A stretch of 64,000 bases of DNA from PALSA-911 sp963743035 (GTDB lineage: Bacteria; Pseudomonadota; Alphaproteobacteria; Acetobacterales; Acetobacteraceae): assembly GCA_963743035.1 (NCBI GenBank), contig CAVUOB010000018.1, forward strand, positions 868,001-932,000, in the 5' to 3' direction. The notes under the pieces were generated by a model, which worked only from the letters and a program-made list of their open reading frames with translations, had not been told where the DNA came from and ran no database searches. Every line of letters starts with the position of its first letter. Positions within the stretch are counted from its first letter, which is position 1. Shown in pieces: positions 1-8,409 of the stretch. The position numbers and the translations under genes are program-made.

Positions 1-63
1 ACAATGCCTGCCCGGTGCCGGAACCGGAACTGTATCCGCACTCTTTGAATGAAGGAATTCAGG

Positions 64-816
64 ATGTTTTGCCAGATATGCGGTGGACCTGCGAGCCACC
101 ATCACCAGGCCACTGCCGGACGTCGCCGCTTTCTTCGCCTGGCTGCAGCGGGAATGGCGTTGCCGGCACTCGGTGCGCCGGCATTGGCGGTCGCCAAGGA
201 GGCCAAGGCGCCACCCAAACCGGAGAACGCGCTCTCGCCCGACGCGGCGCTGCATGAGTTGATGCAGGGAAACAGCCGCTATGTGCAGGGCCTGACGCGG
301 CGGCACGATTTTCGCTCGGAGCGGGCGGCCCTGGCCGCCGGGCAGAACCCCTATGCGGGTATCCTGAGCTGCGCCAATTCCAGGGTCGCGCCGGAATTCG
401 CGTTCGATAGCTTCCGCGGCGATCTGTTCGTGGTTCGTGTCGCCGGAAACTTTCTGAACGACGACAACCTGGCCAGCTTCGAATTTGCGGTCGCGGTGTT
501 GAACACGCCGCTGCTGATGGTCCTTGGCCATTCCGCCTGCGGGGCGGTGAGTTCGACCATCAAGTCGGTTGACACCAACACCACGCTGCCCGGGCACCTG
601 CCGTCGCTGGTTGCCAGCCTGGCGCCGGCAGTGAAGGAGGCGAGGGGCCAGCCTGGCGACCTGCTGGCGAATGCGACCAAGGCGAATGTCCGGCTGAATG
701 TCGCGCGGCTGAAAACCGCAACGCCGATCCTGAGCAAGGCTGTCGACGAGAAGAAGCTCCTGGTGGTCGGAGGGTATTACGACCTTGCCTCCGGTAAGGT
801 GGAAATGGTCGGCTAG
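64..816 (+). CDS. Tat-exported beta-carbonic anhydrase-like protein
   Basis: Beta-class carbonic anhydrases interconvert CO2 and bicarbonate at a zinc site. The 250-residue product begins with a CxxC and three histidines. A twin-arginine signal (RRRFLR near residue 20, then a hydrophobic stretch ending in ALA) implies folded export to the periplasm. Zinc ligands Cys103, His156 and Cys159 are visible in SCANSRV and GHSACGA. The family motif is CxDSR, so the catalytic Asp is Asn105 here while Arg107 remains. I chose this ATG over one 15 bases upstream because GAAGGA lies seven bases before it. It stands alone and is followed by a strong hairpin. Family assignment is firm; activity is doubtful because of the Asn. 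Confidence 0.85.
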   Translation: MFCQICGGPASHHHQATAGRRRFLRLAAAGMALPALGAPALAVAKEAKAPPKPENALSPDAALHELMQGNSRYVQGLTRRHDFRSERAALAAGQNPYAGILSCANSRVAPEFAFDSFRGDLFVVRVAGNFLNDDNLASFEFAVAVLNTPLLMVLGHSACGAVSSTIKSVDTNTTLPGHLPSLVASLAPAVKEARGQPGDLLANATKANVRLNVARLKTATPILSKAVDEKKLLVVGGYYDLASGKVEMVG

Positions 817-825
817 CTGTTTGAT

Positions 826-862
826 CCCGGGTTTGCGTCGGCCATGCCGATGCGAACCCGGG
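826..862 (+). terminator. Hairpin after carbonic anhydrase gene
   Basis: A 17-base arm at 826-842 pairs with 846-862 at 15 of 17 positions around a three-base loop; both mismatches would be G-U pairs in RNA. No T run follows, so it may act as a Rho-assisted end or as an mRNA-stabilising 3' hairpin. The rest of the interval to 1070 shows no gene I can support. Confidence 0.45.
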
Positions 863-1070
863 AAGGCGGATCGCCTTCGGCTGCGATCGCGGATGCGCGA
901 TCCATTTCTATTGAAATCTTCTGTCCGGTTCCCGGGCTCTTCCGGTTGAGCGTCTGCCGGCGTAGCTGCCGCGCGGACGCGCTCCACCGCCCGGCATCAC
1001 CGAACCCGGGTGGGTCGCGCTACGGCGCGGTTGGTGACTATACTCGACGACAAGGAACGTTGAGAAACCT

Positions 1071-1997
1071 ATGAGCGCGTTTTCGTCCGATGAGCGGATG
1101 CCCCCAAGCCGTTTCATCGGCACCCGGGCCGAAGGCATCTGCCTGGTGCTGTTCACGGCCTGCAGCTGGGGAATGACCTGGCCGCAATCCAAGTTTCTGC
1201 TCTCCATGCTGCCGCCGTTCACCATGCGGGCGACCTGCGGCGTTGCAGGTTGCATCTTCGCCTTCCTCGTGGCGGCGGCCAGGCGCGAGAGGCTGATCCC
1301 GCCGCGCGACCAGTGGCTGTGGCTGTTCGTGTTCGCGATGCTGAACTACGGGATGTTCATCGTGCTGACGATACAGGCCCTGGTGTGGTTGAGCGCGTCG
1401 GAAGCGGTCGTCATCACCTACACCCTGCCGATCTGGGCCTCCATCCTGGCCTGGCCCATGCTCGGCGAGCGCCTCAATCTCCGTCGCGTCATTGCCATCC
1501 TGCTCGGCTGCGGCGGCGTGGCGCTCATGGTCGGGGTCGGATTCACCACGGTGCACGCGGGACAGGCGGGTTGGGGGAAACTACCGGGCACGGTGATGTC
1601 GCTCGGCGCGGCATGGCTGTTCGCCCTCGGCACCGTGTTGGCGAAGAAGCGTCCGCTGCGCTTGCCCCCCACCGCCAGCGTCGCGTGGCAGGTGACGATC
1701 GGAACCATTCCCGTGCTCGTGCTGTCGCTGTGGGAGACCCCGGTCTGGAGCGGCATGAGCGGGTATGGCTGGGCGGCGATCGGCTATATTTCGCTGCTGC
1801 CGATGACGCTCGCCTATGTGGCCTGGTTCCGGGCGCTGAAGCTGGTGTCCGCCTCCACCGCGGCGACGACGGTGCTTGTCTCGCCCATGGTGGGGGTGAT
1901 CGGCTCGGCGTTGATGTTGGGCGACGCGCTCGGGCCGCGGCAGCTGCTGGCGCTGGCGATGACGCTGACTGGTGTCGCCCTCGCCGCCCGGGGGTGA
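1071..1997 (+). CDS. EamA/DMT-family permease
   Basis: The 308-residue protein is almost entirely hydrophobic, with about ten predicted membrane segments arranged as two EamA repeats. The first repeat opens near residue 20 with CLVLFTACSWGMTW, and the second opens with GTVMSLGAAWLFALGTVLAKK. Members of the drug/metabolite transporter superfamily export or import amino acids and other small metabolites through the inner membrane; the substrate cannot be read from sequence. The start is preceded by AAGGAACG about 10-14 bases upstream, a rather long spacing. It is a single gene, followed after about 130 bases by the lyase gene on the same strand, and could supply or remove a metabolite of that region. 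Confidence 0.85.
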   Translation: MSAFSSDERMPPSRFIGTRAEGICLVLFTACSWGMTWPQSKFLLSMLPPFTMRATCGVAGCIFAFLVAAARRERLIPPRDQWLWLFVFAMLNYGMFIVLTIQALVWLSASEAVVITYTLPIWASILAWPMLGERLNLRRVIAILLGCGGVALMVGVGFTTVHAGQAGWGKLPGTVMSLGAAWLFALGTVLAKKRPLRLPPTASVAWQVTIGTIPVLVLSLWETPVWSGMSGYGWAAIGYISLLPMTLAYVAWFRALKLVSASTAATTVLVSPMVGVIGSALMLGDALGPRQLLALAMTLTGVALAARG

Positions 1998-2124
1998 TCC
2001 GCCGGCATGGCCTGAGTTTGCCGCGCCGCCTTTAGGGTGCAATCTGCCGGCATAAAAAATGGAGGGCGTTCCCGATGCGGCGTCTCGAATTCTGCCTGCC
2101 CACTTCCCGTGCGGGGGCTGCACC

Positions 2125-3474
2125 ATGAGCGACACCCTTCCCACCGCGACACGCGTGGCCGATCCCGGCATCCGCGCCCTGTACCGCCAGGAGAACCGCT
2201 GGCAGGCCTGGCTGGATGTCGAGGCGGCCCTGGCCGTCGCCCAGGCCGAACTCGGCATCATCCCCCAGGATGCGGGGGACGCCATCGTGACGAAATCCCG
2301 GCTCTCCCTGATGGACCGGAATCGCATCGACGAAGGCTTCGCCCGCACCGGGCATACGCTGGTGCCGCTGGTCTGGGAACTCGGCCGCATCGTCGGCGAT
2401 CCGCATGGCGGCTGGGTGCATTGGGGCGCCACCACGCAGAACATCACCCAGACCGGCGATCTGCTGGTGCTGCGCCAGGCGCATGCAATCTTTCGCGGCC
2501 TGATCGGCGAGATCCTGGCGGCTATGGCGGATCTGGCCGAGCGCGGCGCGGACATGCCGATCGCCGGGCGGACCCACGGGCAGCACGCCGTTCCCGCCAC
2601 GTTCGGCTACAAGGTCGCCGGCTGGATCGACGAGCTGCTGCGCCATGTCGAGCGGCTCGACCAGGCCGCGCCCCGGCTGTTCGTCGCCATGCTCGGCGGG
2701 GCCGCGGGCACCTATGCCTCGCTCGGGGATCAGGGCCCGGCGGTGCAGGCCGGCATCGCCCGGCATCTTGGAATGGGCTCCATGCGCGTGCCGTCGCGCG
2801 CCATTGGCGATCACGGCGCGGAAAACGTGATGCTGCTCGGCCTGTTGGCGGCGACCTGCGGCAAGATCGCGCGCGAGGTCTACACGCTGATGAAGACCGA
2901 GTTCGGCGAGGTGGAGGAACCGGTGCCACCGGGCACCGTCGGCAGTTCCACCATGCCGCAGAAGCGCAACCCGAAGCTCTGCCAGGACATCATCGCGGCG
3001 GCGGCGGAAGTGCGCGCCATGGTGCCGCTGGCGCTGGAGGCAATGCAGACCGAACACGAGGCCGATCGCACCACGAGCCTGATGGCCGACACCGCGGAAA
3101 GCCGCGCCTGCATCGCCATCGGCGACGCGCTGAGCCGGCTGGCCGAGGTGATGCGGGGCCTGGAGCTCCGGCCCGAGCGGATGCGCGCCAACCTGGACCT
3201 GGGCAACGGGCTGATCATGGCGGAGGCTGTCATGCTGGATCTCGGCCGCGCCCTCGGCCGGCAGCACGCGCATGACGTGGTCTACGATGCCGCCCAGGCG
3301 GCGTTTGTCGACAACGATGCCTTCGGTGAACGCCTCGCCGCCGATCCGCGCGTGGCCGCGCATCTCGGCCCGGCCGAGATCGCCCGGCTGCTCGATCCCA
3401 CCGCCTATACCGGCCTCTGCGCTGCCATGGCGCGCGAGGCGGCGGAGCGGGCACGGGCCTTCCGCCGGGGCTGA
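2125..3474 (+). CDS. Aspartase-superfamily lyase (PcaB / adenylosuccinate lyase-like)
   Basis: The 449-residue protein carries the superfamily signature GSSTMPQKRNP around residue 275, plus the TTQN and GRTHGQ segments that line the active site. Members catalyse beta-elimination releasing fumarate, or the cycloisomerisation of 3-carboxymuconate (PcaB). Because it sits beside an isomerase, a CoA ligase and an AroE-like dehydrogenase rather than purine genes, a catabolic role similar to PcaB is more likely than PurB; that is inference. An upstream in-frame ATG at 2059 exists, but MSDTLPTATRVADPGIRALY is the usual family N-terminus and a G-rich stretch precedes it. It converges on the isomerase gene across a mosaic repeat. 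Confidence 0.75.
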   Translation: MSDTLPTATRVADPGIRALYRQENRWQAWLDVEAALAVAQAELGIIPQDAGDAIVTKSRLSLMDRNRIDEGFARTGHTLVPLVWELGRIVGDPHGGWVHWGATTQNITQTGDLLVLRQAHAIFRGLIGEILAAMADLAERGADMPIAGRTHGQHAVPATFGYKVAGWIDELLRHVERLDQAAPRLFVAMLGGAAGTYASLGDQGPAVQAGIARHLGMGSMRVPSRAIGDHGAENVMLLGLLAATCGKIAREVYTLMKTEFGEVEEPVPPGTVGSSTMPQKRNPKLCQDIIAAAAEVRAMVPLALEAMQTEHEADRTTSLMADTAESRACIAIGDALSRLAEVMRGLELRPERMRANLDLGNGLIMAEAVMLDLGRALGRQHAHDVVYDAAQAAFVDNDAFGERLAADPRVAAHLGPAEIARLLDPTAYTGLCAAMAREAAERARAFRRG

Positions 3475-3486
3475 TCCGGCGGGGTA

Positions 3487-3587
3487 GAGCAATATCGCTT
3501 GAGGCTGCTTCAACCGAGCGATGGAATGCTCGCTAAAACAGAGACCTGGAGCATGATCGCCGCGTCTATCAGCGGCGATCATGCTCC
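3487..3587. repeat. Mosaic palindromic intergenic repeat (two hairpins)
   Basis: The interval between two convergent genes holds two hairpins. The first, 3487-3531, starts GAGCA and ends TGCTC, with inner arms ATCGCT (3494-3499) and AGCGAT (3517-3522). The second has perfect 16-base arms at 3548-3563 and 3572-3587, containing GAGCATGATC. The linker contains CTAAAACA. This two-part arrangement resembles GAGCATGATC-type repeats that I recall from many alphaproteobacterial genomes; no second copy was noticed in this window. It may also terminate transcription from both sides. Confidence 0.6.
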
Positions 3588-3591
3588 GGCG

Positions 3592-4219
3592 TCAGCCGGC
3601 GGCCAGGAGTTCCCGTATGTCCGGCAGGTGCTCCCGCCCCCAGTAGATGTCGCCGTCAAGGACGAAGCTGGGCACGCCGAATACGCCGTCCGCTTCGGCG
3701 GCGCGGCTGATGGCGGCGACCTCGGCACGCAACGCGTCGGCTTCGGCGGCAAATCCGGTTCCGTCGCGCCCCGGATTCTGACAGAACGCCGGCGAGAGCG
3801 TCCACGCTCTCGATGTCCAGCGCCCGCTGCCAGAAGCGTTCGAACACCGTGTCGTGGTAGCGGCGGAACACGGCGTCTGCGCTGCGCTGGGCGAACAGCA
3901 TGCCGGCGGCGGCGAGGCTGGAATCCCAGATTTTCTGCGTGCCGCGGATCGTCAGGCCACGTTTGCGGGCCTGGCGGCGGCAATCCATGTAGCTGTAGCG
4001 CACGCGGCGCCATTGATGGGCGTTGCGGGCCTCCTCCAGCACGTTGCCGGCGGCGTCCACCCGGGCGGAGCCGAGATAGCTGGGGATGTCCAGGATGTAG
4101 GGACGCCAGTCGAGGCGGACCGCAAAGTCGCGCTCGAGTTCGTAGGCGAGGTCCTTGGCCAGATAGGCGTAGGGGCTCTTGTAGTCCGTGTAGACTTCGA
4201 TGCTGCGAAGCTCGGTCAT
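3592..4219 (-). CDS. DsbA-family 2-hydroxychromene-2-carboxylate isomerase-like protein (frame break)
   Basis: The N-terminal part begins MTELRSIEVYTDYKSPYAYL. Its SPYAYL stretch matches the SPY(A/S)Y segment of the kappa-class glutathione transferase / 2-hydroxychromene-2-carboxylate isomerase branch of the DsbA superfamily. These enzymes isomerise an aromatic-ring cleavage intermediate using glutathione. After about 145 residues the frame shifts near 3781; one extra base there restores a normal tail containing GVFGVPSFVLDG, which includes the cis-proline VPSF, and ends at the TGA 3592-3594. Joined length is about 208 residues, normal for the family. I treat the break as an assembly error. 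It diverges from the CoA ligase gene at 4388, suggesting a shared catabolic theme. Confidence 0.7.
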
Positions 4220-4387
4220 GTGTCTTGCCTCCGGCTCGTGCCGCGGATCCTCCCGGGGCCCGCAGCCTGGACCGGCCGCGGACCGGCGGCAACCGGCCCA
4301 TGGCTTGTTCGATGGCGAAGGCCGGTGCGAATATCGTCCCAGGACCCGGCATGAATCGGGCAGCATCTTTGGGGGCGTCTGAAGGAA

Positions 4388-6133
4388 ATGAACGATCTGG
4401 CGTTGGCTCCCATGACCCCGCGTGCGGTCTTCGAGGACATGGTGGCCCAGGGCGATCTGGTGCTCGACCGGTTCGATGCCTGCGTCGCGCTGCATCCCGA
4501 CAAGATCTTCCTGCATTACGGCGAGGACGATATCCGCCTCTCTTTTGCGCGGTTCGGGCGTGATGCCGATGCGCTGGCCGCCGGGTTTGTCGCATTGGGC
4601 GTGCAGCCGGGCGACCGGGTCAGCGTGATGACGCGCAATTCGCTGGTCGCGACCTTGGCGATGTTCGCCGCCTGGCGCGCCGGTGCCGTCTATGCGCCGG
4701 TCAACTTCAACTACACGGGACGGCTGCTGAGCTATCAGTTGAACGACACGGCGCCGCGTGTGCTGCTGGTCGATCCCGGATGCGCCGCGTCCGTGGCCGG
4801 CGTGCTGGACGAGATCGCGGTGCCGTCCTTCGTGGTGCATCGCCCGGTGCCGGGTGCGCATGATTTCGATCCCGCCGCCGAAATCCGCCTGCCGGCGGCG
4901 CGCACCACGGAGCTTGCCGCCCTGCTGCGCGCACCCGGTGCCGTGCCGCGCGTGCCGCGCGGCTACGCGGATCTTGCCAACATCATCTACACCTCCGGCA
5001 CCACCGGGCCGGCGAAGGGCGTGCTGCAGGGGTTTCGGTGGATCAACCAGTACACCTACCTCATGCGCGCGCTGAACGGGCCGGATGACGTGATCTATTG
5101 CGACCTGCCGCTGTATCATGTCGGTGGCGCCTTCTTCCTGATCGCGCGGGCCTGCTGGAACGGCAACACCGTTTCCTTGTGGGACCGGTTCAGCCCGACC
5201 CGGTTCTGGCACCGCATCGCCGCCACGGGGGCGACGACGACGGTGCTGGTGGACGTCATGATCCCCTGGCTGATGAGCGTCGAGCCGCGCGCCGACGACC
5301 GCGCCAACACGCTGAACAAGGTGCATATGCAACCATTGCCGCTGGCGCATCACGAGGTCGCCAGGCGCTTCGGCATCGACTTCGTCACCTGCGGCTACGG
5401 CCAGACCGAGGCCGGCCTGGGCTTTGCCGCCGTCATCGATGAATGGGGCGAGGAGATGGGCACGCCGGAGGCGCTGTGGCGCGGGCCGGACAAGGCAGCT
5501 TTGCGCGCCGCCGCCGCGCGCTTGGGCATGCCGGTGGTGCCGGGCGGGCAGGCCTTGGCGAAGGGCTATATGGGCCTGCCGTCGCCGCTGCTGGAGGCGG
5601 CCGTGCTCGATCCCGAAGACAATGAAATGCCGGAAGGCGGTGTGGGCCAGCTGGCGTTCCGGCCGCGGTTTCCGTCCCTGATCCTGGAGAGCTATTTCAA
5701 CAAGCCGGAGGCGACGCAAAAGGCTTTCCGCAATTGCTGGTTTCACACCGGCGACGCGGCCCGCCAGGGCGTCGACGGCAACTGGTATTTCGTCGACCGC
5801 ATGGGCGGCTTCTTCCGGGTGCGGGGGGAGAACGTCTCCTCCTATCAGGTGGAGGATCTGCTCAACGCGCATCCCAAGATCCGCGCCACCGCGGCAATCC
5901 CGATCCCGGCTGCCGTCGGTGACGAGGAAGACGTGTCGGTGTTCATCGAACTGGTCGACGACGCGGCGATGACCGAGGCGGAATTGCGCGACTTCGCCGC
6001 CGAGGTCATGCCGAAATACATGCGGCCGAAACATGTCCGCTTCGTCGCGGCGCTGCCGCTGACGCCGAGCAGCAAGATCGAGAAATACAAGCTCAAGCAG
6101 CAATTGCTGGCCGAACTCGGTCAGGTCGGGTGA
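4388..6133 (+). CDS. AMP-forming acyl-CoA ligase
   Basis: This 581-residue member of the ANL superfamily activates a carboxylic acid with ATP and CoA. The P-loop-like motif YTSGTTGPAKG lies near residue 200, the CGYGQTEAG adenylate-binding motif near 335, HTGDAA in the hinge region near 455, and the C-terminal catalytic lysine in SSKIEKYK near residue 565. Overall resemblance is to the crotonobetaine/long-chain acyl ligase branch; the substrate is unknown. Its stop overlaps the start of the AroE-like gene (TGATG), so the two are probably cotranslated. AAGGA sits very close to the chosen ATG; 4412 is an alternative start. Confidence 0.85.
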   Translation: MNDLALAPMTPRAVFEDMVAQGDLVLDRFDACVALHPDKIFLHYGEDDIRLSFARFGRDADALAAGFVALGVQPGDRVSVMTRNSLVATLAMFAAWRAGAVYAPVNFNYTGRLLSYQLNDTAPRVLLVDPGCAASVAGVLDEIAVPSFVVHRPVPGAHDFDPAAEIRLPAARTTELAALLRAPGAVPRVPRGYADLANIIYTSGTTGPAKGVLQGFRWINQYTYLMRALNGPDDVIYCDLPLYHVGGAFFLIARACWNGNTVSLWDRFSPTRFWHRIAATGATTTVLVDVMIPWLMSVEPRADDRANTLNKVHMQPLPLAHHEVARRFGIDFVTCGYGQTEAGLGFAAVIDEWGEEMGTPEALWRGPDKAALRAAAARLGMPVVPGGQALAKGYMGLPSPLLEAAVLDPEDNEMPEGGVGQLAFRPRFPSLILESYFNKPEATQKAFRNCWFHTGDAARQGVDGNWYFVDRMGGFFRVRGENVSSYQVEDLLNAHPKIRATAAIPIPAAVGDEEDVSVFIELVDDAAMTEAELRDFAAEVMPKYMRPKHVRFVAALPLTPSSKIEKYKLKQQLLAELGQVG

Positions 6134-6990
6134 TGATGGGCGAATTCGACATGATCCCGCGCATCAACGGCGCGACGCAGCTGATCGGCATCGTCGGCGA
6201 TCCCGTGCGTCAGGTTCGCTCGCCGGAGGTCTGGTGTGCGCTGTTCCGCCATAATGGGGTCAACGCCGTCTGCGTGCCGATGCAGGCGCGGGCGGAGGAT
6301 CTGCAACGGCTCTTCGCCGGCATGCGCGGGGTCGGCAACCTGATCGGCATGATCGTAACCATTCCGCACAAGCAGGCGGCCATGCAGATCGCCGATGCGG
6401 TGACGGAGCGGGCGCGCCATATCGGCGCGGCGAATGTGCTGCGTCCGCGGCCGGAGGGCGGCTGGTTCGGCGACATCGTCGATGGCGTCGGCTTCATCCG
6501 GGCGCTGAAGGCGCACGGGCAGCGCATCGCCGGGCGGCGCGCGCTCGTCGTCGGCTCGGGCGGCGTTGGCACCGCCATCGCCTTCGCCATCGCCGGGGAG
6601 AAGCCGGACTGCGTTGGCGTGGCCGATATCGCGCCTGAACGGGCGCAGGATCTCGCTGCCCGCATCCAGGCGGTGACCGGCGTGCGATCCTTCGTCGCCC
6701 CGGCCCGCGCGGAGGGGTTCGACCTGGTGGTGAACGCCAGCCCGATGGGCATGCGCGAGGGCGATCCGCTGCCGATCGACTGCCAGGGCCTGACCGGCGA
6801 CGCGATCGCCGCCGACGTGGTGGTGCTGGCCGAGCTGACGCCGTTCCTTGCGGCCGCGCGCGAACGCGGCTGCTTCGTGCAGCCGGGCTCGCACATGACC
6901 GACCACCAGATCGAGGCGATGGCGGAATTCTTCGGCGTTCCCGCCGGGGATTGGAGCCCGGAAGCCATCCAGCGCGCGCTCGGCGCCTGA
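6133..6990 (+). CDS. Shikimate dehydrogenase-family oxidoreductase (AroE-like)
   Basis: AroE-type enzymes reduce 3-dehydroshikimate or related cyclic hydroxy-ketones with NAD(P)H. The 285-residue product has the substrate-domain TIPHK motif with the catalytic lysine, a conserved Asp in DIVDGVGF, the dinucleotide loop GSGGVGTA near residue 138, and a C-terminal HQIEAM segment. The N-terminal shikimate-binding motif, normally HSxSP, reads QVRSP, and GAANT is GAANV, so two hydroxyl-bearing ligands are missing. This suggests a paralogue acting on another compound rather than the biosynthetic AroE. The start overlaps the ligase stop as TGATG; ATG 6136 is equally possible. It converges with the MarR gene after 14 bases. 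Confidence 0.75.
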   Translation: MMGEFDMIPRINGATQLIGIVGDPVRQVRSPEVWCALFRHNGVNAVCVPMQARAEDLQRLFAGMRGVGNLIGMIVTIPHKQAAMQIADAVTERARHIGAANVLRPRPEGGWFGDIVDGVGFIRALKAHGQRIAGRRALVVGSGGVGTAIAFAIAGEKPDCVGVADIAPERAQDLAARIQAVTGVRSFVAPARAEGFDLVVNASPMGMREGDPLPIDCQGLTGDAIAADVVVLAELTPFLAAARERGCFVQPGSHMTDHQIEAMAEFFGVPAGDWSPEAIQRALGA

Positions 6991-7004
6991 AGCGCGGGCC
7001 GGCC

Positions 7005-7520
7005 TCAGTCGCTTTCGGGCCCGGCGATCTGGTGCAGGCTGTCGCGCAGCCGGTCCAGCAGGCGGAATAGCAGCAGGCTTTCCTCGGTGGAGAAGCCGGT
7101 CAGCGCCTCGGCATAATAGGCGCGGATGCTGTCCTGCATGTCCGACCAGTTGCGCGCGCCTTGCGCCGTGAGCCGGATATGGCGCAGCCGGCCGTCGCCG
7201 GCGGTCCGCGCCCGCTCGATCAGGCCGGCGCGCTCCAGCCGGTCCAGCACGGCGGTGAGGTTCTGCCGGCTGACCATCAGGAATGCCATGAGCTGTTTGA
7301 CCGTCATGCCCGGCTCGCGGACGGCCGGGCGTGACAGGGCGCCGAGCACCGCCCATTGCTGGGTGGTGGCGCCGTAGCGGCTGACCGCGCGGGTGCCGGT
7401 CTTATGCAGCAGGTTCGACGCCTGGTACAGCCGCAGGAACAGCCGGTTGGCGATGTCGAACCGCGCGGCGCTGCCGGCGTCCGGCGGTGAGCCCGGGGGG
7501 AGGGCTGCGATCTGATCCAT
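7005..7520 (-). CDS. badR: MarR-family regulator, BadR-like
   Basis: The product (171 residues) has a MarR winged-helix core: TTQQWAVLGAL, then MTVKQLMAFLMVSRQNLTAVLDRLERAGLI, then the wing RARTAGDGRLRHIRLT. It diverges from badH-badI-aliB-aliA homologues; in Rhodopseudomonas palustris a MarR protein, BadR, represses that pathway. The symbol therefore rests on context as much as on sequence. I prefer the ATG at 7520 because AAGG sits five bases before it; the ATG at 7541 would add seven residues. A palindrome at 7558-7583 between the divergent genes is the obvious binding site. It probably senses a pathway CoA-thioester. Confidence 0.7.
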   Translation of the reverse strand: MDQIAALPPGSPPDAGSAARFDIANRLFLRLYQASNLLHKTGTRAVSRYGATTQQWAVLGALSRPAVREPGMTVKQLMAFLMVSRQNLTAVLDRLERAGLIERARTAGDGRLRHIRLTAQGARNWSDMQDSIRAYYAEALTGFSTEESLLLFRLLDRLRDSLHQIAGPESD

Positions 7521-7557
7521 CAATACCTTGCTATATTCCATCTTGTGCCCGATCCAA

Positions 7558-7583
7558 GGATATGTCATAGCATTGATATATCC
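7558..7583. promoter_or_regulatory. Candidate MarR/BadR operator
   Basis: Two ten-base arms, GGATATGTCA at 7558-7567 and TGATATATCC at 7574-7583, are inverted repeats matching at nine of ten positions around a six-base spacer. The site lies in the AT-rich gap between the divergent MarR gene and badH. Its size and position fit a MarR dimer site covering both promoters. No binding data are available. Confidence 0.55.
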
Positions 7584-7629
7584 GGCGGGCCAGCGACATC
7601 GGGCCCATACGGCAGGGTTGGGAGGGAAA

Positions 7630-8397
7630 ATGCGCGGTTTGCAGGACAAGGTTGTCATCGTCACCGGCGGGGGCGGCGGCATCGGCGGGGCGACCTGCCG
7701 GCGCTTCGCCGAGGCCGGCAGCAAGGTGGCGGTGTTCGACATCGACGCGGCCGCGGCCGGGCGTATCGCCGCCGCGATCACGGATGCCGGCGGCAGTGCG
7801 CATGCGGTCGCCTGCGACATCACCGACAATGCGGCGGTGGCCAGCGCCGTCGCCGGCGTGGAGGCGATGCACGGGGGCATCGACGTATTGGTCAATAACG
7901 CCGGCTGGGACGTGTTCCGCCTGTTCAAGGACAGCACGCCCGCGGAATGGCAGAAGCTGATCGCCATCAACCTCATCGGCGCGCTCAATCTGCATCACGC
8001 GGTGCTGCCGGGCATGATCGCGCGCGGCGGCGGGCGGATCGTCAATATCGCGTCGGATGCGGGCCGCGTCGGCTCCTCGGGTGAGGCGGTCTACGCCGCC
8101 TGCAAGGCCGGGCTGATCGGATTTTCCAAGACGCTGGCACGCGAACACGCGCGCCAGAGGATTTCCGTCAATGTCGTCTGCCCCGGCGTGACCAACACCA
8201 ATCTGTTCGCCGAGTACAAGAAGGGCGCGGGCAATCCCGACAAGCTGGAAGAGGCGTTCCGCCGCGCCATCCCGATGGGGCGCATCGGCGAGCCCGAGGA
8301 TCTGCCGGGCGCGATCCTGTTTTTCGCCAGCGACGACGCGGCATTCATTACCGGACAGGTGATCAGCGTGTCCGGCGGCCTGACGATGGCCGGCTGA
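7630..8397 (+). CDS. badH: 2-hydroxycyclohexanecarboxyl-CoA dehydrogenase (BadH homologue, SDR)
   Basis: A 255-residue short-chain dehydrogenase with the NAD-binding TGGGGGIGGA loop near residue 12, NNAG near residue 88, catalytic Ser in NIASDAG and the YAACK active-site pair. Alone this would only be an SDR. The next gene is a very close BadI match and the two downstream genes fit AliB and AliA, so oxidation of 2-hydroxycyclohexane-1-carboxyl-CoA to the 2-keto form is the likely reaction. GGGAGGG precedes the ATG by a few bases. Reading continues into badI after 12 bases. Likely controlled by the divergent MarR protein. Confidence 0.75.
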   Translation: MRGLQDKVVIVTGGGGGIGGATCRRFAEAGSKVAVFDIDAAAAGRIAAAITDAGGSAHAVACDITDNAAVASAVAGVEAMHGGIDVLVNNAGWDVFRLFKDSTPAEWQKLIAINLIGALNLHHAVLPGMIARGGGRIVNIASDAGRVGSSGEAVYAACKAGLIGFSKTLAREHARQRISVNVVCPGVTNTNLFAEYKKGAGNPDKLEEAFRRAIPMGRIGEPEDLPGAILFFASDDAAFITGQVISVSGGLTMAG

Positions 8398-8409
8398 GGA
8401 GGAACACTC

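Noticed and set aside
3656..6103. Long minus-strand open frame opposite the CoA ligase
   Set aside because: It lacks family motifs, and its only recognisable part is the isomerase segment at its end. High GC content keeps antisense frames open. The plus-strand ligase has all ANL motifs.
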